From Myrica gale (lineage: Eukaryota; Streptophyta; Magnoliopsida; Fagales; Myricaceae): a DNA stretch of 64,000 nucleotides. The stretch covers positions 21,911,271 to 21,975,270 of the forward strand of contig OZ005608.1 in NCBI GenBank assembly GCA_963930655.1, in the 5' to 3' direction. How positions within the stretch are numbered: the first letter of the stretch is position 1; each line of letters starts with the position of its first letter. Positions 1 through 11,201 of this stretch are shown piece by piece. The notes beneath the pieces are model-generated. The model was not told where the DNA came from. It searched no databases and saw nothing but the letters and a program-made list of their open reading frames with translations. Position numbers and translations under genes: made by a program.

Positions 1-861
1 AGTTCACGGTTTCCTGTCATCCTTGCGCTGATCTTCCCGCTCCAGGTAACTCAGCGCCATCAATGACCAATCTAACAGCTCGGCGTCGTCTGACTCGGAT
101 CCCCCTACATCAGGGTGGCGCCCAACAAAAAACGAAGCAAGAACAGACGTAACTCACCGAAGGTGTGGGCGCGTGAGATCCACTCACACCAAGAGGGCGC
201 GTGGGGCCACACGTGCTGACACCGATTTGCAGGACACAGATGGAGATGAAGAGTAGTGGCCGTTGGATCTGGCCTCAGGGCGCGTGTGCATAGAAACTAG
301 CTTCATTAAAATTGGTGAAAAATGTCTGGACTTGTCGGAAACGAAGCCCTAAATCTGTAGAAGAAAATCAGGAAAAAAAATAAAAGTCAAACCCAATATC
401 TACACCACATTGTCGGTCTCTGACCAACAAGGGGATGGCTGTCGAGCAGGTCGTTGATAAACTCCACCTGCCGCAGGGGGAGGAGGGGAAGGAATTCTCA
501 AAAGGGAGAAGAAAAAAAGTCTAGAGAGAGTGAGAAGTATCTCTCTCTAGACTACAAGAAAAGTTTTTTTAATTGAGGAAGTAAACTAAGTGATTTTGAA
601 AGTTTAGGGTTTTCATCAAAGGTAGTAATTGAAACATCTATTTGAGAATGTTTTAGTAATTTAGAGGTGAAAAGTGACTTTTTAACTTGCAATTTTTATC
701 GAGAAAATTCATTAATTGAAATGTTAAAAGTGCACTTAACAAATAAACTTAGAACGAACCAACTTCAACTGATCAGGTATGGAATAAGTGTTCTTCGCTA
801 TAATTTTCAAATGACTACATACATATTGCAGGAGAAGAAGGCGAAACGCAAAAGACTAGCT
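1..861. other. Unassigned flank downstream of the first CslG gene
   Basis: No recognisable gene. The first 300 bases are GC-richer than the surroundings. On the minus strand, roughly bases 145-5 give an open stretch rich in Asp, Glu and Leu that ends near the window edge; it could be the end of an unrelated gene or transposon, but no family is recognised. Bases 500-860 are AT-rich and probably include the 3' untranslated region of the minus-strand CslG gene. Confidence 0.3.
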
Positions 862-3800
862 TCAATCCCTTAGAAGAAGAGAAGCTAGTGCATAAAAAGC
901 CAATGCCAAACATGTGGAAGTCATAGTAGTCCTGAAGGGCATTCTTCCTTTGTCAGACCTCAAGACCATGGCTTCATAAATTGGCAAGGCATTCACCACT
1001 GCAAAACCTGCAAGCAACATCTGCAGAAGCAGTCCTTCAAAGTTGCTGCCTCTTAAAACTCGTACAAGCCCCACAAAAAATGAGACCAGGTTGATTATGG
1101 CTCCCATTGCTAGTGGCACAAACATGGGCGACGACACTCCAAACTCAAAGATACCTTTGTAATATCTTGTGCTCTGTTCTTCATCAACGTCCACTTTGCT
1201 AGTCACGCTGAAACCGTATGTGGAAATGCCTAAGCAGTTCAGAAAGTACTCAACGGCTGCGAACAAGAAGCATGAAAGTCCTCTTATCATCCACATTCTC
1301 TGCTCATTCCACCACCTTCGAACTGTTCCTCCCTCGACTACAAATTCAAGGAAATCGTGTCCGTAGGCTCCAACGAAAAGAAACACGTACAAGAAAAACC
1401 ATGGCTCTGAAAACTGCAAAACATGTTCCCAATTAATTTGAAAATCACCCTTTACAAAGAGTATTGTCACCAATTCCTCAGAATTTGGATTCATAAAGAG
1501 GTACAAGAAGAAAAGGACTGCCCACAAATTAAACTACGTTATGCAAGATATTAGAAAGAAGACTAACGAATCAGATTTCCAAAAACAAATCTTAAGAACT
1601 AGTCTGTGAAATATAAATTGGTGGTGTTTTTCGTACATACCTTTGGAAATATACTGAGACCATTGATAAGAGCGAGCTGGGGGAGAAAGGCATATATGGC
1701 GATCGGAATACACCAAATGGGCCCGAAACAATAATTGGTGTAGGCAAGGCCCATAAGAGGCCCCATGGACTTGATGCCGAAGGTTATGGGTGTAAACCTG
1801 CAGAAGGCAACCTGAAGACCTCCAATGTTCCATCGCTGGCATTGATTCAGTGCATCAATGAGGCTGATCGGCGAGTCACCTAAAAAGGCTGGCCTCTTAG
1901 GATTGCAAAATATGGACTTCCATCCCTTGCATTGGAGCCGGAAGCCCGTGTAGAAATCCTCTACCAGGGATCCATACATAAAACCCACCTATGCATATTG
2001 TACATCGAACTCATTTATACATGGTCCATATGGTTGGCAGGTGTGGATTACAATTATTTACCTTCCCACGCGTCAGTTTTCTTATTCATGATTTAAATAA
2101 TTTAATTTACATAAATTTTGAAACTTCTAATTTCAATATATTGATAGTAAAGATGTTGAGAATTAAGCTAGAAAAACGTAATCAAAGTGACAAGCTTACC
2201 TCAGATCCCCACCCGGTCTTGTTCTCGTAATTGCACCCTGCAACCTTGTGTGCCAAGTCCAAGGTGGGTGGGGACTGGATGCAGGGGTTGTCCACAAAAT
2301 GGTGAGGGCTGAGCTGGGAGATTAATGCTGGAGGCGCGATAGTTGATGGAGCCCCAAAGAAAGCTTGCCGATTGAAAAAGCATCCGGTTCCAATATAATT
2401 AGGGCCCGATAGTCCGTCCAATCCCATAGGATTAGTTTGAAATATTCGTTTATATGCACAACCATAAGTATCGTCCTTGTTAATGCCGGGAAACATCTGA
2501 GGAAATTGCACGTATGCTAACTGGGACTTAAGTTTAGGATCCAATAGGTAGCACAATGCACGACGAGGGGTTTGTGGGTCATTAGAATACATGTCACAGT
2601 CAATGTTGAGGATTATGGGTGCGTTAGTCATTGTAGCCGACACTCGGAGCTTCATTAACACACAAAATATCACAACATAATTATTAAAAGGAAAATAAGT
2701 ACTAGTGAAAGAATTATATACAAAGAGAAGCATTTTGGCTAAGGTATAGGTAAGCTTACCATGACATTTAGGACGCCAGACTTGTAATGGTGGGGTGAAG
2801 TCCTGCTCTTTTCCCTCGAGACATAGATGAAATTTGGCATCGAATGGTGTGTGATGTCTCTGTTTTTGCTAACTTCTAATAAGACCTGCTCATGGCTCAA
2901 TCCAATGAATTACATGCCCAATGAGATACCCTTCAAGTACAACGAATTATATATATTTCAGCAATATTTTCAAACCTCAATAACAGCAGGATGATCTTGA
3001 CATGTAAATCCATCTGTCCATTTGCTAAAAATCCTGCGCTCGAGCTCCTCAGTGATATAGTAGTCTTCATCAACTTTCCCTCTCTCAAGGACAGTTTCTA
3101 CCCTCGTTTTCATATTTTCGTACATTATCTGTGACGACATGGGTAAAAACAAGATGATTAAGCCAATGGAGAATTTCTCATTAAACAATATTAGAAATGA
3201 AATCCTACTTGGAAAAGCACAATATTCAACAGTAGAGGCATTGATCGCCTGCTAATGTGAATGGGATGCCTGTGGCCGTGAAAACTGGATATTATTTTAA
3301 AATCAAAATCTGTTAAAAAAGACAAAAATCTGAGTCGTCATATGCCCTGATATTTTGATGCTAATTTCGTCTGGTCGTCTGGCCATGTTTGAACTCTTTA
3401 ATTTGTCATATTTTGGCCTACGACCTTTGGGTTTCCTTGTTTGGCATCATGCATGATCTAACATAGACAGAAGTGCTTCATACTTTAGCCAATAGAAGCT
3501 CTCTCTTTGATGAGGAGAAAGGATAAAAGAGAACAAAAGAGGATCATGATCACTTTGTTCTTCCTTTTGCTGTTTCTACAGGGGACTAAGAGTCCAACCC
3601 ATCATTTGCTCCTCCTGAGCAACTTGATCAAAACATAGGCTAGAAACAAATTTTGAAACTAACATTCATCCTAAAAGTTTAAGTTGAGAGGAAAAAAAAG
3701 ATTTTATTATTTTAATTATATTTGCTAACACAAACTACATGCCGAAATGAAAAGATGGTCTTCCTCCTAGTTGGTTTGTGAAAAAAAAAAAAAAAACTAA

Positions 3801-4429
3801 CTTTACGCGCGCTAGTTTGATATCAATTATCACGAAGATATATAGCTAAACATGTGAGATATAAGTTGCAAGTAAGGCCCTCTAACTTCTTTATCGATTT
3901 TGTTGTAGAAGAAATTAATGTACAAAATTGCTATACTCATTAATATTACCTTAATCTGCTCAGTCTCAGAGGACCACGAGTGGTTTGATGCAAAATAAGC
4001 TTCTGGGCTTCTGTGTGCTGTGTTGTTCTTCCTACAGAATGGTAACCAGTGACTTGCAAATTTCACAGCTTCCATGCAAGCGAATAGTGTCACCTGCGAG
4101 CCCCCATCGTCTGATACATAGACCGAAATCTTCTCTGTTGGATAGTCGTAAGCCATGACCGATAAGGCCGTGCTCACCAATCTCATGGGTGGCTCCTTGT
4201 ACGGATCCGCGGTGCATATAAACACGTCCAGCGCCGGAAAATCCGATTTCTTCAGGACCTCTTCCAGGTTTTCGGGGTGTTCATCGCGATAAACGATATT
4301 CATGAGGAAACACTGGCGAGTAGCCCACATGAAAGCGAGGACAGTATCTGCGAGGCATAAGGAGAGGGAGATAAAGAAGGATCCCAGAGTGGCCGAGTGG
4401 ATGAGTCTGTGTGCATGGTGATATAGCAG

Positions 4430-5577
4430 GGGATCGGATTCGGTGTTAAGTTACTGGGTGCAAAAGATGGTAAGAGAGGGCTGAGATTTTAAATCTCATC
4501 TCCGACGCTCACGATAAGGACACCTCATTTAATGAGGTGGGAGGGGAAATGAAGCCACAAAAGTCGGCTTGGCTAAACACACAGTCGGCTAAAAATGCTT
4601 ATTTCTTTCGATTTTCCTGACATATCTTCCGCAACACGCAAGAGTGGACGCATCTTCTTTCCATTTTCCCTGCAATCTTCTGCAACAAGTCGTGGGTTTA
4701 TGGTGTGAAAGGTTTCTTTGATGCAGACTTTTTCTATGGAGCGCCATACCTTTTCTCGTTCACAAACCAGAATTAGCCCCTGTACAAACTCGTTGGACAT
4801 TCGGTAATCTTTGCTTAGGCTTTGGTTTTGTTCTTTTGTTCTTTTGTTTTTTTTTTTGTCCTTTTCCCTTGACCCTTCCTGATATTATTCTGAGCAAAGT
4901 GGATTTTCCAGTGCCACTGGGGCCAACAATGGCAAAAATTTCTGAACTTCTAGCAACAAAGGGACCAAGGGACAGAAGGAACTGGCGAGCGACCTATGTG
5001 CCCGGATCGCGTAGGAAAGATTTTTCACTGCTAGTTTGCAATATGTTTTGGATTTTTCTGGTGGTGGCTGTGGCGAGTGATAGAAGGAAGAGGAAGGGCT
5101 AGTCGACTCTTCTGGGGAATCAGAAGTCGAGAAGAGAATAACAGAGTCGTCTTCAATGGTTAGATGCTGAAGCGAGTATGCATTGTTGCAAGCGTAATTT
5201 TCTGTGGGAGAAGAAGTGCAAGTGCATGGGAAATGAGGTGGGAGGTGAGGCTTTCAAGTGAGAATGTTCAAGTCGAGAAGAAATGGGGGTTAGAAAGTGG
5301 TCGTGCAGAGAAAATGAAAAGAAAAAAAAAGTCGGCTTGTGGCAGAATGTTGCAGGAGAAATGGAGAGAAAAGTAATAGGCCAACTCTCTTGCGTGTCGG
5401 AGAAAGAAAAAATGAAAGATAAAAATAATAAGCGAACTGACTTTAGCCGAGCCGAATTTTTTCCCCTCCCACTCATTAAATGAGATGTCCATATCGTGAG
5501 CGTCGGAGCTGAGATTTAAAATCTCAGCCCTCTCTTACCACCTTTTGCACCCACAACTTAACACCGAATCCGATCCC
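4430..5577. mobile_element. Pack-MULE-like Mutator element inserted in CslG exon 1
   Basis: This 1,148-bp insertion is bounded by a perfect 9-bp target duplication, ATATAGCAG at 4421-4429 and 5578-5586. It begins GGGATCGGATTCGGTG and ends with the inverted complement. The terminal inverted repeats are long: near-identical over about 110 bp and still alignable to about 260 bp from each end (4430-4690 against 5577-5318). Long inverted repeats with a 9-bp duplication are the hallmark of Mutator-like elements. No transposase is encoded. The middle carries a fragment of an ABCG transporter gene, which fits a gene-capturing Pack-MULE. It must have been moved by a transposase encoded elsewhere. Confidence 0.9.
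4860..5080 (-). pseudogene. Captured ABCG transporter fragment inside the Pack-MULE
   Basis: On the minus strand the element's interior encodes a Walker A motif, VGPSGTGKSTLL (GPSGTGKST at 4924-4898), followed by RIISGRVK. Just upstream, in another frame, is KLAVKNLSYAIRA. Together these resemble the start of the nucleotide-binding domain of half-size ABCG (WBC) transporters, where a short N-terminal segment leads into Walker A. A frameshift separates the two parts and a stop lies just upstream of the Walker frame, so the fragment cannot make a working ATPase. Walker B, the signature motif and the membrane domain are absent. The exact ABCG donor gene cannot be named. Confidence 0.72.
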
Positions 5578-5781
5578 ATATAGCAGTACTAAAACGGCAC
5601 ACGAATAAACTGCCACAAACACACGGTTCATAGGGGTTCGACGTGCATGTCTCAGAGTGTGAAGGGAAGGGGCAGAGGTGATGGAACTAGAGTTGTACCC
5701 TCTCACTCCATCCATGTTTCTGGTAGCCTATGGTATCCCGATCACAACAATACAAGCTTAGGCTTGGCTTAGTATCGTATA

Positions 5782-5788
5782 ATTTATA
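5782..5788 (-). promoter_or_regulatory. TATA box of CslG gene 1
   Basis: TATAAAT on the minus strand, about 70 bp upstream of the start codon at 5715. Both paralogues have the same heptamer at a similar distance from their start codons, which supports the match. Confidence 0.5.
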
Positions 5789-7530
5789 CCTGATCAGTTC
5801 TGAAGATAACACATGGGAGAAGCAGAAGACTGCATAAAGAAAACTACAGCCGGCCGCACGAGTCTATTACGGACGGTTCTATTTGTGATAAACCACCTGA
5901 CTGAGCGTCTTCGGCTCACAACTCAGCTTCAACGCACTCACCTCAGCACCAAGTGAAAACAGCCAGCTCAGTGACATTCTTCTCACGCGCGCATCACGTA
6001 ATTGGCTATCTGTTTTGATTGTACACGAGGAATGGTTATGTTGCACAATTATCCAAAATGTACTAGAACATTGTAACGCGCGCCAGCTGTTTGTTATATT
6101 ACCCTTGAATTACGGGTCTAGTAAGTGAGACGATTACTCTGATTCACTTGGGATTATTTTGACATAGGAAATATTAACTACAAGAGATCATAAATGTTCA
6201 GTCTTTCCGTTGAATCACTTAAGATTTTTAGGAAATAGTATGGCATGTGATTAATTTCTTTAACCTTCTATGTGATCAATCTAGACAATCACCTCTAGCA
6301 AATTCATGATATAATAACTATTGTCATAAGTAAGTTATATATAACATAAACGGCATATTCTAAGGGAGCCTTCTGACGTTAGATTCGTGTTAGCTTTTTC
6401 CCTTGTTGCCTTCATCTCCTTAAGCTTCCCATTAAGGCTCTTCTTGAGCTCATTGCGTGGCACACTACCTTTCATACGTGGAGACGGGGCCAAGTGCCCT
6501 AAGTAATCGTTCTTTTTTCTTTAAACCAGTTAACTAGACTTATGATCAGTTATATGCTCTCTCTATATATATAAGCTAATTGTTCTTCTCTAGATAAATC
6601 TCTATTTCTTTGGGTGTAAAGGGATTTGCCACGATATATTATATTTTCGTAAAAGACCACAAAGTAACTTTATTAACATAGTACTATTAGATTGCACATA
6701 TTTTAGCATAATTTGAGAAACTTGGCTCGTGGAAATTATATATATATATATATATATATTAAGTACTTTCACCTTAACAGTTATCTTGTTCAAGCTGTCT
6801 GATTGAATTAGAAAGCTTGTTAAACGACAGCATCTAGCCTCGAATTGAGAATAAATAGGCAATTATCCTCCCACGTCCTTTTCTTTTGCTTAATTGGCCA
6901 AAGTTGCAGACTACTCTCTCTCTTCGATTATTTGGGGTAGCGATAAAAGATCACTGATTAAGCCTTCAGGAACATAAAAAACATATTGTCCCCCCAAACT
7001 ACAAAGATAACATCACCCTTCATGATTTTTATACAATATGTTTGACTGACCAGAATCAAAACTAGTACGTAATGATTTGCTTTCTGAAAAGCTTCAATAA
7101 AATGATACTCAGGGTTCCCCACCTGGTTATTGTTATGATCACATCAAAGCCATAATAAAAAAAATAAAGGCGAAGGATGCTAGCATGGGCCACACGAGTG
7201 AGCCAAGACAACTTAGCTGCCTTTTTTATATAAATAAAAAATAACGTTTTTGGAGGATATGACTTGCTTCAATTTGTGGAAATTAATAACAATTCGCCAG
7301 AGGTATCTATTGATCAGTTTCCAATTAGATGCATGATTGGTTTCAAAAAAATTTAAGTGCAATCATTAATTTTTATATATGTTAATGGGAGAAAGAGATT
7401 TCAGCAGAGTTTACCCAATAGAGTCTTAACATATAAGTTGGACCAAAACCCAATTTAGTAAGAATATACACGGATATATGTATCTTTTTTTATATAATCA
7501 AATTTAAATCATATTATAGTATTGCAAAGT
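5789..7530. other. Upstream region of CslG gene 1, no gene seen
   Basis: AT-rich intergenic DNA with a (TA)n microsatellite near 6738-6760. It probably includes the gene 1 promoter. No coding similarity seen on either strand. Confidence 0.4.
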
Positions 7531-7534
7531 TCAC

Positions 7535-8418
7535 GCTGCATATCCAACTGTCCATTTGCTCAAAATCCTGCGCTCGAGCTCCTCAGTGGTATAGTACTCT
7601 TCATCAACTTTCCCTCTCTCAAGGACAGTTTCCACCCTGGTTTTCATATTTTCGTACATTATCTGTGACGACATGGGTAAGAACAAGATGATAAAGCCAA
7701 TGGAGAATTTCTCATTAAACAATATTAGAAATGAAATCCTACTTGGAAAAGCACAATCAACAGTAGAGGCACTGATCGCCTGCTAATGTGAATGGGGATG
7801 CCTTTGGTCGTGAAAACTTATTTTTAAATAAAAATCAGTTAAAAAGGACAAAAATCTGAGTGATGATATGCCCAGATATTTTGATGCTAATTTCGTCGGC
7901 TGATTTGTCTCGTAGCACTTGTCATCGGACAATCACGCGTCTGTATATGGTCGTCTGGCCATGTTTTTAACTCTTCAATTTGTCATGTTTTGGCCTACGT
8001 ACGACCTTAGGGATTCAAGTTTTATGATACAACCTAAGCTGATTGGAGAGTGGTATATATTTTCCTTGTTGTTTGGCATAATGCATGAACTAACATAGAC
8101 AGAAGCAGATTGCCTTCGGAGGCAATCCGCTCCGGATGACCGGCCAACCAACGGTCAGGAACCCGGGCAGGTGTGGGTCTCAAGTGGGACCCACACTCCT
8201 CTCGGGCTCCCGGCTGTAGGATGACCGAATGGACGGCATCCATCCGGTCATCCAGAGCGGATTGCCTTCGGAGACAATCTGTTCCCCATAGATAGAAGCG
8301 TTTTATACTTCAGCCAATAGAAGCTCACTTTGACGAGGAGAAAGGATAAAAGAGAACAAAAGAGGATCAAGATCACTTTGTTCTTCCTTGCGTTTGTCCA
8401 ACCCATCATTTGCTCCTC
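7535..8418 (-). pseudogene. CslG fragment: copy of exon 2 and part of intron 1
   Basis: This is a partial duplicate of 3005-3620 in CslG gene 1. The minus strand at 7677-7540 keeps most of exon 2 (IMYENMKTRV...KWT) but loses its last dozen codons, running instead into GYAA and a stop. The intron 1 sequence upstream is also copied, with small indels and a MITE insertion at about 8106-8287. No other exon is present, so it cannot encode an enzyme. The copy keeps about 45 bp near 7900-7945 that gene 1 lacks, so gene 1 has lost sequence since the duplication, or the copy has gained it. Confidence 0.85.
8106..8287. mobile_element. Small MITE in the duplicated CslG intron
   Basis: This stretch of about 182 bp is absent from the parental copy in gene 1 (compare about 3471). 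It has imperfect terminal inverted repeats: CAGATTG at the left and its complement at the right, then GGCAATCCGCTC and GGATGACCGG in both arms. The flanks read TAGACAGAAG at the left and TAGATAGAAG at the right, a probable 9-10-bp target duplication with one substitution. The length of that duplication suggests a Mutator-derived MITE. It is GC-rich and non-coding. Confidence 0.7.
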
Positions 8419-8900
8419 CTCATGTCCAACCCATCATTTGCTTCTATCTATGGTCTATCCTTTGAAGGAGGAGTGCTGATTTATAAGTCTACAAGTTTGC
8501 TAATACTTAGCCGGTGTGAGACTTTCTTTTTCTTTGTTCAATTTTAGGGAATAATGGGGAAGACCACGTTGGCTGTAAAGCGTAAGACAAACGCTTAGAT
8601 GCCTTTTTTTAATAAAAAAAATAAAACCGATTTTGAAGGATATGACTTGCTTCTATATATTCGTGGAAAAAGCAATTCGCCAGAATTTCATTTCATCAGT
8701 TTCCAGATGCATGATTGGTTTCAAAAAGTTTTAAGTGCTTAACCATTAATTTTTATGTTAGGAGAAAGAGATTTCATAAAAGTTTTCCTAATAGATCAGT
8801 CATAACATATAAGTTGGACCAAAACCCAATTTATTAAGAATATAAAAGGATATATGTATCTTTATTATAATCAAATTAAAATCATATAATAGTATTGAAA

Positions 8901-9360
8901 AGTTCAACATAATAAGATAAGTCCACGATCAAACAAAGGTTGCAAAGACCCTAACGGCCTAACTGATCATCTACGTACCGTACCCTTCCTCGATCAGGAA
9001 CAGTTTGATCTATTAGGGTATTGATCATGCGTGTAAACTAGTGATGGGTCCTCGTATGGGCCTGCTTACGTAGCTTATGCAATATGACCCTGTTGCCCAC
9101 TTCAATTACCTTTCTAGTACCGCAGATGAGGAGATGGAGCTTTCTTTAATGGGCCGGCGTTACTTTTGACCTTTTTGTTCCAAGGTCATGTGACTCATAT
9201 TGACATTAATTTTGCAATACAATTTATGAAATATAAAATATTAGAAAATAAAATAATGAAATATAAAAACTTAACTTTGAATTTTTAAAAACTACACATT
9301 TATCTCACAAAAATAAAGAATCTAATTTATGTAGCGCAGCTTGTGTGCGTTAGTCCTCAT
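8901..9360. other. Intergenic, nothing recognised
   Basis: AT-rich sequence between the duplicated CslG block and the CACTA-like element. No gene or repeat structure recognised. Confidence 0.3.
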
Positions 9361-10639
9361 TAAAAGTATTAGTGAAGATTTTTTTTCTTCCCGAAATCCC
9401 TAAACGAACTAGCGTCACAAAATGCATTTTGTGACGAAACTCGAATTTCGTAACGAAAAATTTTTAGTGACATAAATTTTTCATCACTAAATCTAATGAT
9501 CGATCGGTAATTTTGTCGACCGGTCGGTGAAAACGAAGTGATTGATCGGTTGGAACAGCGATCGATCGGTATTTGTTTGCAATGATCGAACAGTTACAAT
9601 GCATGGTTTTAAAAGAACCAGACTATGCTTAAGCTGAAGCAGTCGACTGGCTAGTGAAGCGGTCGACCGATTGGTTTTGAAAATATTGGCGGGTTTGTTG
9701 TACCACCTAAAAATCATGTGGTTGCTTCTCTATCCATACTCTTTTCTTTTAGCACATATTTAATTTTATTGCATATTATATATTTGTGCTAATTTAGGAG
9801 TTATTTTACAAACACTTCTTTAGGGGTTAAAAGCGAAAAGTTTAGAAAATCAATCCACCCCCCTCTTTGTATTGCCTTAATCCTAGGACTCACACATGTA
9901 GAGCAGGAAATCGGTGGAATGAGTTCTAGTGAGCTCTAGTGAACGGGCACTCGATGGAATGAGTTTTGTCATCGACGCTCGGCGTCTAGATAAGGTGCAA
10001 AATCTGTCAAAACGTACTGAACTCACTTTGCTTGATTATGTTGCCCACCACTGCAGAGGTCTTCCCCATCATCAGAGTCCACAGGCCCTGCTCTGATGTC
10101 CTCTACTCATCCATCAGAAGTACAATTTATAGGGACCTATCGATCGTTATATTGTAACATGTGGCATCCTTCCATTCGTTGAGAAAAAGTGACGATTACG
10201 CTTACCGATCGATCGACATATTGTAGTGATCGATCAGTGATTTGAAATACGTGGCAATTATTCATTCGTCCTATCGGTGAGCGATCAGTTCATATGAATG
10301 ATCGATCAGTTTTAAAAGCCACGTGTTTATTAATTACCGATCGATCGGTATATAAACATCGATCGATCGGTTGGATTGACGACTTAAATTCGTCGCCTAA
10401 ACTCTTTGCATTTAGTGACTGAGCATTTCGTCACAAAAGGAACGATTGATCGGTGTGATCGGCGTGTGAAGAAACTTTTTGTCACCAAAAAATAAATTTT
10501 TAGTGACGACAATTTTATTTTGTCACAAATAAAACCTTTAGTGATGAAATTGGTGATGAAAATTAGTTTTGTCCCAAAAAAATTCTTTTTTAGTGACGAA
10601 AATAGCATTTCATCACTAAAAGTCAATTTTCTAGTAGTG
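9360..10639. mobile_element. Non-autonomous CACTA (En/Spm)-type element
   Basis: The right end reads, on the minus strand, CACTACTAGAAAATTG, the terminal sequence typical of plant CACTA elements. Both ends carry clustered subterminal motifs of the form AGTGACGAAAAT and GTCACTAAAA in both orientations. The interior repeats GATCGATCGGT and close variants at least eight times (about 9500-9680 and 10200-10460). No transposase is visible. The left end is degenerate: sequence near 9360-9480 has the subterminal motifs but no clean CACTA terminus, so the left boundary is approximate. Confidence 0.68.
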
Positions 10640-11193
10640 TGGTCGTATACACAATAGACTTCATTACTCAACACTCGACATGGTTTTTCAGTTATTTGCA
10701 AGGTATTGAAATCTTCTCTTAAAGAAATTGATTCGAATTAAACACAAAATATTATACTCTCGAGATCTAAGGTATGTACTCTGCTATTCTTTACCTTGTA
10801 GGCATAGTTTAATCTAGTTTATGGTCTTGAAATCATTCATTAGTGAGGTCTAATGCTCGAGTGCCCTGTTTTTTCTCTTAAGAACAAGAAAATATATGCA
10901 AACCACTTATATGTTTTATCATGCTACATAAACCTTCATTGGACCAACTCTCTCTGTCGCTACTCGCTCGTCACAGTGGCCAAACCGATGAAAAGGAAAT
11001 CAGATCAATCCGGCCGGTCTTGGAAATGTCAATTATTGAACATCATCCAAGCGAAAGAAATATTCAGCAAATTAATTATCACTACCGATCCTTATGATTA
11101 GTGTTTCACGCCTGGGTCCAGTTCTTTTTAATTATTTTTTCCCATGTCTGCTCTGTCACCTTCGACGTTTTGCCATGTCTGCTCTGTCACCTT
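10640..11193. other. Intergenic spacer
   Basis: No gene recognised. A 26-bp direct repeat (CCATGTCTGCTCTGTCACC...) occurs twice at about 11142-11200, next to the insertion site of the hAT element. Confidence 0.35.
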
Positions 11194-11201
11194 CGACGAA
11201 C

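Larger units (their letters stand above)
862..5715 (-). pseudogene. Cellulose synthase-like G gene 1, exon 1 split by a Mutator-like insertion
   Basis: CslG is a multi-pass endomembrane glycosyltransferase of family GT2. Exons on the minus strand: 5715-5578 plus 4420-3950 (exon 1, split by the insertion), 3128-2976, 2885-2760, 2649-2200, 1988-1641 and 1413-862. Introns follow GT-AG, and every junction matches the two paralogues in this window. Without the insertion and one target-site copy, the frame is open for 745 residues. Catalytic motifs are all visible: SDDGGS in exon 1, DCD in exon 4, VED in exon 5 and QCQRW (the QxxRW motif) in exon 5. Exon 1 encodes two N-terminal membrane helices; exons 5-6 encode the C-terminal helix bundle. 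The insertion falls inside the first helix, after codon 46. Exon 5 starts with GTG (Val) where both paralogues have ATG (Met). The other exons show no stops, so the disruption may be recent. A shortened product starting at Met 4330 would lack the first helices. The family call is firm; the substrate is unknown. Confidence 0.88.
7190..8900. repeat. Tandemly repeated block (7190-7500 and 8570-8900)
   Basis: The two blocks share long stretches in the same order, including TATGACTTGCTTC, ATGCATGATTGGTTTCAAAAA and AACATATAAGTTGGACCAAA (split here to short runs), with scattered substitutions and indels. They flank the CslG exon-2 fragment, so the fragment probably arrived in a local duplication of about 1.4 kb. 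Confidence 0.75.
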
